Part shown: in pieces, positions 60,688 through 64,000 of the stretch
Position numbering within the stretch: position 1 is the stretch's first letter
How the letters are laid out: every line of letters starts with the position of its first letter
Source: Undaria pinnatifida
Taxonomy: Eukaryota; Sar; Phaeophyceae; Laminariales; Alariaceae
Assembly: GCA_012845835.1 (NCBI GenBank)
Contig: JABAKD010000020.1
Span: 10,118,488 to 10,182,487 of the forward strand
Length of the DNA: 64,000 nucleotides
Direction: 5' to 3'
The notes under the pieces: model-generated
What the model was told of the DNA's origin: nothing
Seen by the model: only the letters and a program-made list of their open reading frames with translations
Database searches by the model: none
Translations under genes and position numbers: made by a program

Positions 60688-63436
60688 CTGCTGGAGTTGT
60701 TGCCGCTGCGCCAGCTGCTGCTGTTGTTGCGGTTGTGCCACAAACGAACAAAAAGCAACAAGCAGTCAACAAAGTAAGAACATGCCAAGACAACAAGAGC
60801 CAAAAGAAAGAAAGACAACAAGCGCAAAAAGCAAAGACGCGAACCCAACAACGAAAAAAAAAAAACCCTTCCCATCTCTCCTCCCCCCATCCCCCCCCTC
60901 CACCCTCCCCCTCCTCCGCTTCCACACCCTTCAACCCTGCCCAACCCAACCTTCTCCTTTTACGCACCATCTCGTGGGCGTACTGAGCGTCCCCCGTCTC
61001 CCTCGCCCCCCCTCCTGCCTCTTCCGCAGCACCCCCTGGTCCTGCGGGACCACCTCCTCCTCCCGCCATTCCGGGGGTAGTGGGGGGGGCAAGGTCTTGC
61101 GGAATGATGCCTAGATCCGCGAGGATGCTGGACCGGCGGGCGGCATTGGTGGTTGTGGTAGCTCGCTGTGCCATGTTCCACGGCTCTTGCGGGTTCTATA
61201 TAATAAAAAAGATGCGAAAGGAAAACAAAAGAAAACGAAAACAAAACTCAACACACAAAGAGGAGAAAGGCGTAATGAGAAATGATAAATATAGCAGAAC
61301 GATAAAATAAAAAGGGACCAAAGGACCCATTCGGTGTCCTGTTCACGAACGCGTGTTATGATAAGATATGCATGTGGGAGAAAAGTCTATCGCTCGAATG
61401 TGCAGGCAGTCAGCTGCAATAACGGCTTTAAGCTTTTGAACATTGAACGTGGGAAATCTGTGTTGTGGGAGTGTTATCAAATCTCACTATATAGAACGCG
61501 TGTTTGATTAGGGGACACATATTGGATAGAGCGCAAAAAACGCATTTCCTCCAACGTGAATATTGCTCGCGCCCGCCGTACTGAAACTCGACAATATCAA
61601 ATCAATACCAAACGGACAGGTAGTAACGAACAACTACTGACCGGTGCCACCTCGCTCGTTCAAGAGCGCATTACGACAGGGTTCAGTGGTGCTACGGTAT
61701 ACAATTCTCAGCGTCGTCAACTATGTACCGTAATGGTGGTCCCACCGCCGATACCCGGCCCTGTCAATGGTAGGAGGTACGCCAGGCCCAAACCTATATG
61801 CGGAGGTACCGACGTTGGCTTCGGCACCTCTTTTCCCCGTCGGCTGACCCCCGGCCGGGGTGGTGCTCGGGCCTGAGGCTCCCTCATCACGTGCCAGAGC
61901 CTATGAGGAGGAGTGCGGCGCCCACCTTACTCGTGCGCTAGTGTACAGTACCAGGTACAAGTCCAACAGTAAATAAACGTAACGATTTACCGTATGTGGC
62001 GGTGTATAGCACACCCCCTCGGACGAGTTTCGTATGCCGATTTCTCGACGACTGGTAGAGTCTAAACGTCGAGCGACACGTCTATGGAAATATCTGGACG
62101 ACACCCTCCCAAAGCCGCCGCCGTTGTTATTCGTGCCGCGCTGGTTGCGGAGGAAAACGGCTCAGCGTTTCATCCCAGGGGGGTGTTATACACTAACACT
62201 AACACTAACACAACACTAACACTGACACTAACACTGCCATATACGGTAACGAAGTACAATAGAGGTGCCTGTATAGTGCCGACTGCCCACTACAGTGCCT
62301 GTGAAATCGTTTGGCTCATATGGGAACAACCAGCAGTGCAAGCATGCGAAGGAGAAAGCATGCGAAGCAGTGCCACTGTTCGTGATAGTGCCGGCAATTC
62401 CGGCTGGCACATGCCGGCACTATAGAGGCACCACCTCCCTCTTCACCTGGTTGGCAGCGGGAGCACCGCCGCCGCCGCCACCACCACCACCACCTCCATC
62501 GGGTTGATCCATTGTAGAACCCCGGGTCAACCCCAACCTCGACGCGCCCTCGTACGTATCCGTGCCGCCCAGCTGCCTCAGGGATCGATCATGCTGCTGC
62601 TGCTGCTGCTGCATTTGCTGTTGCTGTAATTGCTGCATTTGCTGTTGCTGCAATTGCTGCATCTGCTGCTGCTGTAGCTGAGAAGGCGAGCCCGCAGCCG
62701 CAGCCATCGGTGATGCTTGTGAGTCCAGCTGCTGCTGCTGCTGCTGGCGCAGCTGCTGAGAAGCGGGCGGGGAGGAAGGAGGAGCAGGAGCAGGCGGGGC
62801 TTGGGGGGAGGCCGCGGGCTGGGGCGCCGCAGGCTGGGGCGGGGGCGGAGGCTGCTGCTGGGGGTGGCGCTTGCGCTGGAATTCTTCGTCCCTTGCTTTG
62901 CGCTTGGCCTCCTCTTGCTGCTCGTGAAGCTCCACGCCCTCCTATTAGAGACGTGAAGAGAAGGAGGACGGGGAGAGAGGGAGGGATACGGGAGGGGCGA
63001 GAAAAGGACGGAGGCACGGAGGGAGACAGGCAGGGAGGGGGGGGCGGGAGGGAGGGAGGGAGGGAGGGAGGGAGGGAGGGGGAAGGGGGATTGGTGCAGT
63101 CCTAACCAATGGATTCCGGACCAACCTATCGGGCAACCGTAAACAGCACACCAGCACCATAGCTTTGTCTAATTCCGCCTATTCATAGGTTGACTCCAAA
63201 ACCAGGGTTGGTTAGGTGCCGTTATGACAAAAGGGTTTGTAAAGGTTGTACCACACAATGACCAGCTGAAATGACATGAAATACCGGGGGTATGCTATCA
63301 ACACGAGTGTAACAAAAAGTAACTGGGCAAACTCTGAATAATCAAGTCACCATCTCCCTCACCATGCGGCGCGCCATGGAGTCCATTTGCTCCTGAAACT
63401 TGTCCGCCGCCTGGGCCATGTGGAGCAAGTTCATAC
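27849..63436 (-). CDS. GIGYF/PERQ-like GYF-domain protein, at least 19 exons, 5' end probably outside the window
   Basis: Gene-level entry; exons are listed separately from 5' (high coordinates) to 3'. At least about 1,600 residues. Domains in order: Q-rich coiled regions, a canonical GYF domain (WYYLDPQ...GPFEGAEMRQWLEAGYF) split across two exons, Q-rich and charged coiled coils with three W-G...L.EIQ motifs, the C-terminal PERQ segment (WASQQLKKIN...YLAAYLGSTPE then FATEFLHRK), and a Lys-rich tail before TGA. In animals, GIGYF proteins bind proline-rich PPGF-type partners through GYF and recruit the cap-binding repressor 4EHP in mRNA silencing; a similar cytoplasmic role is inferred. Splice phases are 0 at nearly every junction. 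Unresolved: the 3' end of the 52 kb exon, the 34.2-to-32.85 kb junction, and the true start codon. Confidence 0.85.
28200..28600. repeat. Degenerate telomere-like CCCTAA/CCCTACC repeats in the last GIGYF-gene intron
   Basis: About 400 bases of CCCTAACCC, CCCTACCCC and CCAACCCTA words without a strict period. Related stretches lie at 28935-29010 and 39170-39240 (opposite strand). Confidence 0.75.
29030..29182 (-). CDS. GIGYF-like gene, FATEFLHRK exon
   Basis: Acceptor CTTTTGTTCAG and strong donor GTTCCG|GTGAGT, 51 codons, phase 0. VSSFATEFLHRKQQ completes the PERQ segment (ea..FA.eFl.rr.), followed by long Gly runs and TTARVPAAAVP. The 1.15 kb intron after it is telomere-like. Confidence 0.84.
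29382..29643. mobile_element. 262 bp relative of the 867 bp inverted-repeat element, single unit
   Basis: Ends GACGCTCGCTACGACAGAG (29382-29400) and CTCTGCCGTAGCATGCGTC (29625-29643) are diverged versions of the same inverted ends. One unit-like stretch (TTTTTGGCTGAAA ... CCACGACCTTCGG) lies inside. Confidence 0.65.
29965..30160 (+). mobile_element. Repeat family B, 5' part only
   Basis: It matches 36440-36640, including GCCAGTCACTGCGTGAGCTA and the GGCGGTCACCAGGATGG block, then switches near 30190 to family D sequence. This is either a junction between two elements or a composite. Confidence 0.5.
30190..30740 (+). mobile_element. Repeat family D copy
   Basis: Same order of blocks as 42123-42650. 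A partial third copy covering the second half lies at 31640-31850, and a reverse partial copy of the first half at 21795-22010. Confidence 0.55.
32283..32607 (+). mobile_element. Repeat family B copy
   Basis: It matches 36695-37008 from GTAAGGCACCCACGAGG to the CACAAACGGAGTAC end. It lies 85 bases beyond the donor of the PERQ-segment exon. Confidence 0.6.
32692..32848 (-). CDS. GIGYF-like gene, conserved C-terminal PERQ segment
   Basis: Acceptor TGTTTGGAAG|G and donor CCGGAG|GTGGGT (phase 0 end). It reads SSWASQQLKKINGKDDLTLL, then FCMSLTDASEIRQYLAAYLG, then STPE. This corresponds by eye to the W..ML..LN....fv.fL.....e...Yi..YLGdt.e segment that ends animal GIGYF proteins. Confidence 0.85.
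33538..33628 (+). CDS. Orphan exon-like stretch antisense inside a GIGYF-gene intron
   Basis: A textbook acceptor (TTCTTTTTTTTGACAG, ending at 33537) precedes an open frame DPTVPGGRDMGVPGMLGQER then GAPTSFASI, with a possible donor ATC|GTAAAC. It is on the strand opposite to the host gene and has no visible partner exon. It may be a nested gene fragment or chance. Confidence 0.22.
33850..34130 (-). mobile_element. tRNA-derived SINE, copy 2
   Basis: The minus-strand head reads CCCCGGTGGCGTATCAGG ... GAGTTCGAATCCCCCC (B-box consensus). The body keeps GTGCACAAGAATAAGTCCC as in copy 1. Confidence 0.62.
34232..34692 (-). CDS. GIGYF-like gene, GFHNNANNNGWAARLG exon
   Basis: Acceptor GACCAGCAG|GC (phase 1, matching the previous donor). 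It reads AGFHNNANNNGWAARLGGG, a Pro/Ala/Gly linker with ASWQQMRAQAPTVQAV, and GGFWETPSRT, resembling the GFW-acidic motif of PERQ proteins. The donor is unresolved: AGG|GTGAGG at 34232 is best by sequence but phase 0, whereas the next exon needs phase 2. A missing micro-exon is possible. Confidence 0.66.
35714..35984 (-). CDS. GIGYF-like gene, exon with third EIQ motif (SLLEIQQEEAR)
   Basis: Acceptor CAATCACAG, phase 0; donor CAGCAAG|GTGAGG, phase 1. It reads AEEGKRQAQNAFQSPGQ, an Ala/Gln-rich helix, VPWGKGG, a Gly run, then APSLLEIQQEEARVAKQQQQ. SLLEIQ followed by QEEA strongly resembles animal GIGYF1/2 sequence. Confidence 0.85.
36437..37008 (+). mobile_element. Repeat family B, longest copy (about 570 bp, probable LINE 3' end)
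   Basis: The left part is shared with 29965-30160, the middle and right parts with 32283-32607 and 50998-51266. It ends CATGCACAAACCGAGTAC followed by a C-rich run, the same GAGTAC-plus-C ending as the LINE at 14115, so it is probably the 3' end of a second non-LTR element. Confidence 0.6.
37304..37438 (-). CDS. GIGYF-like gene, exon ending in the second W-G...EIQ motif
   Basis: Acceptor CTCTGTAG and donor ATACAG|GTGCAA, 45 codons, phase 0. It reads AYEKKMKQDAAKV, poly-Ala and Gln, then AWGGNAAAAGPKKGLAEIQ ending exactly at the donor. Confidence 0.82.
37486..37560 (-). mobile_element. About 75-base 3'-end fragment of the same LINE
   Basis: It contains GTACTCATTTGTTGCTTGCC, then a diverged ATTGAACACGCATCCGTTTC block, preceded by a G-rich run. 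A further trace lies at 41277-41315. Confidence 0.55.
37850..38075. repeat. ~28 bp minisatellite containing the exon 38062 donor
   Basis: About eight units of TTACCTTTCGGCCCTTCTAA type. On the minus strand each reads AGAAGGGCCGAAAGGTAAC; the first unit is the exon end itself. One unit (37977-37990) gives a perfect CAG|GTAAGT. Confidence 0.85.
38062..38235 (-). CDS. GIGYF-like gene, P/A-rich exon whose donor is tandemly repeated
   Basis: Acceptor TTTGGGCAG and donor CGAAAG|GTAACA, 58 codons, phase 0. It reads AAAEAARASPADPTRPPSP and ends IPAGLNQKGRK. The last bases of the exon plus the donor are the end unit of a minisatellite filling the next 190 bases of intron. Confidence 0.72.
39250..39600. 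repeat. 132 bp tandem repeat with CGATAATCG words
   Basis: Units start at 39301 and 39433, with a diverged third at about 39544, sharing GGCGATAGGCGATACTCTGT and CACAAGCGGTACCTGGTGCC. It begins about 35 bases beyond the donor at 39634. Confidence 0.82.
39634..39732 (-). CDS. GIGYF-like gene, VQQKATQAQQQ exon
   Basis: Acceptor GTCCTGGCAG and donor GAGCAGCGG|GTAAGAG, 33 codons, phase 0. Pure Q-rich helix. A 132-base tandem repeat lies just beyond the donor. Confidence 0.74.
39896..40012 (-). CDS. GIGYF-like gene, EEESRRRVEAERQQR coiled-coil exon
   Basis: Acceptor GTGTGCAG and donor GCGCAG|GTTTGA, 39 codons, phase 0, no internal Met. A charged helix is followed by a periodic AQQQ/AQQ repeat whose last codon is CAG. 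Confidence 0.74.
40300..40420. repeat. (CCAACA/CCAGCA)n repeat
   Basis: AACACCAACACCAGCACC hexamer-type repeat in a GIGYF-gene intron; its open frames are shadows. Confidence 0.85.
40654..41193 (-). CDS. GIGYF-like gene, exon ending in the first W-G...EIQ motif
   Basis: Acceptor GTTATCAG and donor GAGATTCAG|GTAGGG, 180 codons, phase 0. It begins VAVTGDPERR, has an acidic patch DAEDNDNSSS, long Gln runs, then AWGGAKKPEAKKGLMEIQ ending exactly at the donor. This motif type recurs in GIGYF/PERQ proteins. Confidence 0.82.
41907..42118. mobile_element. MITE family 1, copy 1
   Basis: Imperfect terminal inverted repeats: TAGGGGTCCCGCAATAAGG at the left, and CCTTATTGGGGGACCCCTA at the right. The interior has repeated AAGGCGGTATCCC and GGGGAATTGCACCCATAACC. 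About 210 bases, no coding capacity. Confidence 0.68.
42123..42650 (+). mobile_element. Repeat family D (about 520 bp), with GCTATATATAGC palindrome
   Basis: It shares two blocks with 30190-30715: CGGCTGACGCCGCCCGCTAC near the start, and a CGCAGCGCGGCAAGACACAG-like block before GAGCTATATATAGC and GGGCGTGCATTGTGAT near the end. The TATA-like palindrome recurs in each copy. No coding capacity seen. Confidence 0.55.
42685..43282. mobile_element. TRIM-like unit: two ~130 bp direct repeats flanking two tRNA-like sequences
   Basis: Direct repeats at 42685-42815 and 43149-43282 share GAGAAGCGCTT, GAGCCCGCT and AAAAAAATGGAGGCCGCTCA. Between them are two tRNA-like heads, 42880-42960 (TGGTCTGGTGG and GGATTCGAATCC) and 43000-43075 (TGGTCTAGTGG and GGGTTCCAATCC). 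The layout resembles a terminal-repeat retrotransposon in miniature or a tandem duplication carrying SINEs. The right repeat ends 25 bases from the donor of exon 43307-43687. Confidence 0.5.
43307..43687 (-). CDS. GIGYF-like gene, Q-rich exon with duplicated RRMSQ-SEE block
   Basis: Acceptor GCGACAACAG|CAG and donor GAACAG|GTACGA, 127 codons, phase 0. Between Gln runs it has RRMSQESEEASLGRQ and RRMSQDSEESQLTRQ, an internal duplication carrying RRMS, which fits basophilic kinase consensus sites. A MITE starts 43 bases upstream of the acceptor. Confidence 0.78.
43730..43906. mobile_element. MITE family 1, copy 2
   Basis: Ends CAGCAGGGGTCCCCCAACAA and CTTACTGCGGGACCCCTACT are inverted repeats. 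The interior GGGGAATTGCACTCATAACC matches copy 1. Confidence 0.68.
48085..48430. repeat. Degenerate CGTGAAACGTAAC minisatellite
   Basis: About 20 variants of a 12-16 base unit (ACACGTGAAACGTAAC, CGCGAAACGTAAC). Non-coding. Confidence 0.85.
49555..49930. repeat. Degenerate GTCCAATGAAACCGCTC minisatellite
   Basis: About 20 imperfect 17-20 base units, each with an ATTGG/CCAAT pentamer. Confidence 0.85.
50657..50817. mobile_element. MITE family 1, copy 3 (inverted, diverged)
   Basis: Left end AAGGGTTCCCC and right end CCTTAATGGAGAACCCTTAC are inverted repeats. The interior GAGCGCAATTCCTC is the reverse of the other copies. Its left end touches a TACCAGGTA motif. Confidence 0.6.
50998..51266 (+). 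mobile_element. Repeat family B copy
   Basis: It matches the other copies from GTGGCCACACCAGAAAAC to CACAAACTGAGTAC and is followed by a pure C-run. Confidence 0.6.
52070..52300 (-). CDS. GIGYF-like gene, second half of the GYF domain
   Basis: Acceptor CCCCTCCAG, phase 0. It reads PNLPVRRG then GEFVALERLFPGEGAATAFL, which completes the GYF fold (l.vrR...F..L..lfp....aF). The 3' limit is uncertain: donor GTGATG|GTGCAG at 52070 keeps phase 0, but the frame stays open to 51902. Confidence 0.78.
53415..54035. repeat. Three imperfect ~200 bp tandem units with GATTGGCTGG
   Basis: Units near 53425, 53620 and 53805 share ATTGG boxes, GGGACGATAGGTTCCCATCC, CAACNCGGGAA and CCCGCACGGTGTGGAAA in the same order. 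Confidence 0.78.
54780..55105 (-). mobile_element. tRNA-derived SINE, copy 3
   Basis: The minus-strand head reads GCCCCGGTGGTCTATC ... GAGTTCGATTCCCACTG. The body shares ATAACTCAGATC and GGTCACAAAG with copy 1. Confidence 0.6.
56366..56530 (-). mobile_element. Short 3'-end copy of the same LINE
   Basis: It starts GTACTCATTTGTTGCTTGCC beside a long G-run and continues through the block CACCTCCAACATTTGGGCGC before losing similarity. Same orientation as the GIGYF-like gene, inside its intron after the GYF first-half exon. Confidence 0.68.
56556..56655 (-). mobile_element. Repeat family B 3'-end fragment
   Basis: Reverse-oriented 100-base end of family B (CAGTTTGTGCATGGCCGTAG and CACGTCGGGTTTTCACCAAC), ending 30 bases from the donor at 56685. 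Other fragments: 38966-39007 and 39030-39160 (minus), 10090-10200 (minus, diverged), 34110-34165 and 40605-40650 (plus). Confidence 0.55.
56686..57405 (-). CDS. GIGYF-like gene, long Q-rich exon ending in the first half of the GYF domain
   Basis: Acceptor TTTGGCGCAG and donor TTTCAG|GTAACT, 240 codons, phase 0. It starts DRQRRAHEQQQIQREQLRE, passes through Gln runs up to about 20 and an Ala-rich stretch, and ends ALWYYLDPQNRVQGPF then EGAEMRQWLEAGYFQ. This holds the diagnostic GYF motif GPF-x4-M-x2-W-x3-GYF, whose aromatic residues form the proline-binding groove. Confidence 0.9.
58066..58259. mobile_element. MITE family 2, copy 1
   Basis: Left ACTACACTAGTGGTCCCTCC and right GGAACCACTAATGTAGT form inverted ends; inner TAGTGCCGG/CCGGCACTA repeats recur inside. 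It ends 25 bases from the donor of the 57-base exon. Confidence 0.65.
58284..58340 (-). CDS. GIGYF-like gene, 57-base micro-exon
   Basis: Acceptor GTGGTATTGCAG and donor CTGCAG|GTGAGC flank exactly 19 codons, RQAQQAARHLAHMQEADLQ, in phase 0. It is too short for ordinary gene finding without context. A MITE ends 25 bases beyond the donor. Confidence 0.75.
59591..59758 (-). CDS. GIGYF-like gene, Q-rich coiled-coil exon with GC donor
   Basis: Acceptor GACAATGCAG; it reads RLQRETEVARLRTLQQQ and further Q-rich heptads. It ends after a CAG codon at CAG|GCAAGG, a GC-type donor; no GT donor keeps the frame nearby. 56 codons, phase 0 at both ends. Confidence 0.72.
60370..60720 (-). CDS. GIGYF-like gene, poly-Q exon
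   Basis: Acceptor CAACAACAG|CAG and donor CAGCAG|GTGAGG, 117 codons, phase 0. A Gln run of about 22 is followed by GRRETGADLLSMLHEQSALH, a Pro run and more Gln-rich helix. Gln codons mix CAG and CAA. The acceptor lies in CAA/CAG repeats, so its exact position may differ by a few codons. Confidence 0.78.
60968..61195 (-). CDS. GIGYF-like gene, exon NPQEPWNMAQRA
   Basis: Acceptor TTATATAG and donor GAGATG|GTGCGT, 76 codons, phase 0 at both ends. It begins NPQEPWNMAQRA and contains SSILADLGIIPQDL, a hydrophobic helix that could be a partner-binding motif, then Gly/Ala-rich sequence ending GDAQYAHEM. Confidence 0.78.
62261..62433. mobile_element. MITE family 2, copy 2
   Basis: Left AGGTGCCTGTATAGTGCCG and right CGGCACTATAGAGGCACCAC are inverted ends. 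It sits 12 bases beyond the donor of exon 62447-62941. Confidence 0.65.
62447..62941 (-). CDS. GIGYF-like gene, exon EGVELHEQQEEAK, Q/P-rich
   Basis: Acceptor CTCTAATAG, donor AACCAG|GTGAAG, 165 codons, phase 0 at both ends. A charged helix (EGVELHEQQEEAKRKARDEE) is followed by Pro/Ala-rich sequence, Gln runs with repeated QLQQQQM units, and a Gly run. A MITE begins 12 bases beyond the donor. Confidence 0.8.
63363..63436 (-). CDS. GIGYF-like gene, first visible exon
   Basis: Acceptor CTGTGAAG|GT (phase 1) and donor CGCATG|GTGAGG (phase 0). It encodes MNLLHMAQAADKFQEQMDSM and ARRM, an amphipathic helix. It could be the initiator exon (ATG at 63434) or an internal one; the two extra bases favour internal. 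Confidence 0.6.
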
Positions 63437-63785
63437 CTTCACAGGTTTTTTGGAAGATAAAAATCCGTGCATGAAAAGGAAGCAAATCATAAATAAACAA
63501 AAAAAATACAAAGCAGTACGATACAGCAGGGAGGGGTGCAACCGTCGTACAGAACCAAGGAGGAAGAAGCAATGACCGGTCAGAAACCATTATACAGTAG
63601 CAAGCGTAACCATCGTATAACACCGTGTTTGCGGAGCACAACATAATTCAGCAACCATCGTACAGCCATCGCACACACCCAGCACCAACAACCATTGTAT
63701 CATATCAGTAAAACACAGCAACCATTACGTATGCAGCACCACGAACAACCGTTGTGTAACAAAGCAAACTGCTGTATACAGCAGT

Positions 63786-63973
63786 CGTGGCCTCCCTATC
63801 GTGCCGGCATGTGCCAGTCAACCATACAGGCAGTATACCGGACACCGGCACTATCGGGTATATCACCGATTCTTGCTACCACAGTAGTACAGCGGATTCA
63901 AGTCGTACCAAGCGGTTTCACCGGCACTATGGCGGAACTAGGCACTACTCAACCGGTTCTATAGAGGGGCCAC
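63786..63973. mobile_element. MITE family 2, copy 3
   Basis: Left GTGGCCTCCCTATCGTGCCG and right CCGGTTCTATAGAGGGGCCAC are inverted ends, with internal CCGGCACTAT repeats. Fragments of the same family lie at 38282-38370 and 38665-38775, apparently split by another sequence. Confidence 0.62.
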
Positions 63974-64000
63974 TATGGCGAGACCCTCATTGCTGACAGC

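Overview
The window is nuclear DNA from a complex eukaryote. Coding sequence sits in short GC-rich exons bounded by GT-AG sites (one GC-AG candidate), separated by introns of 0.2 to about 8 kb that are packed with mobile-element debris and tandem repeats. CAG/CAA glutamine tracts, tRNA-derived SINEs, LINE remnants, small terminal-inverted-repeat elements and long introns fit a large-genome photosynthetic stramenopile, with a brown alga as my best guess. That assignment is inference, not a sequence match.

Two genes can be reconstructed exon by exon, and they point tail to tail. On the plus strand (8134-21465) eleven exons make one protein of about 1,230 residues. It carries a SMYD-like split SET/MYND methyltransferase module, a TPR-like segment, and a complete C-terminal Fe(II)/2-oxoglutarate dioxygenase of prolyl-4-hydroxylase type with HxD...H...R residues. 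Nine of ten junctions join in frame with the sites I chose; the exon 2 to exon 3 junction is unresolved. A methyltransferase fused to a hydroxylase is the most striking object here.

On the minus strand (63436 down to 27849, 5' end probably outside the window) at least nineteen exons encode a giant glutamine-rich GIGYF/PERQ-type protein of at least about 1,600 residues. It has a canonical GYF domain split between exons 4.4 kb apart, three repeated W-G...EIQ motifs, the conserved C-terminal PERQ helical segment and a lysine-rich tail. Almost every intron is phase 0, and half of the donors fall directly after a CAG glutamine codon.

At the left edge a probable first coding exon of a third gene (minus strand, 1994 to 1456) runs out of the window. 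Two orphan exon-like stretches lie at 24493-24614 and 33538-33628.

Region by region: 1-2 kb holds a SINE and the partial minus gene. 2-8 kb is intergenic with an (AAC)n tract and a 1 kb decamer array. 8.1-21.5 kb is the fusion gene, with a LINE remnant in intron 4 and a long CCGTCCCGTGCTGT-type minisatellite in intron 7. 21.5-27.8 kb is the intergenic gap with a LINE copy and an 867 bp inverted-repeat element carrying eight 82 bp units. 27.8-63.4 kb is the GIGYF gene; its introns hold most of the MITE, SINE, LINE-end, telomere-like and minisatellite sequence. Scattered through all non-coding DNA is an unexplained palindromic motif, TACCWGGTA, present 18 times where about 0.5 would be expected.
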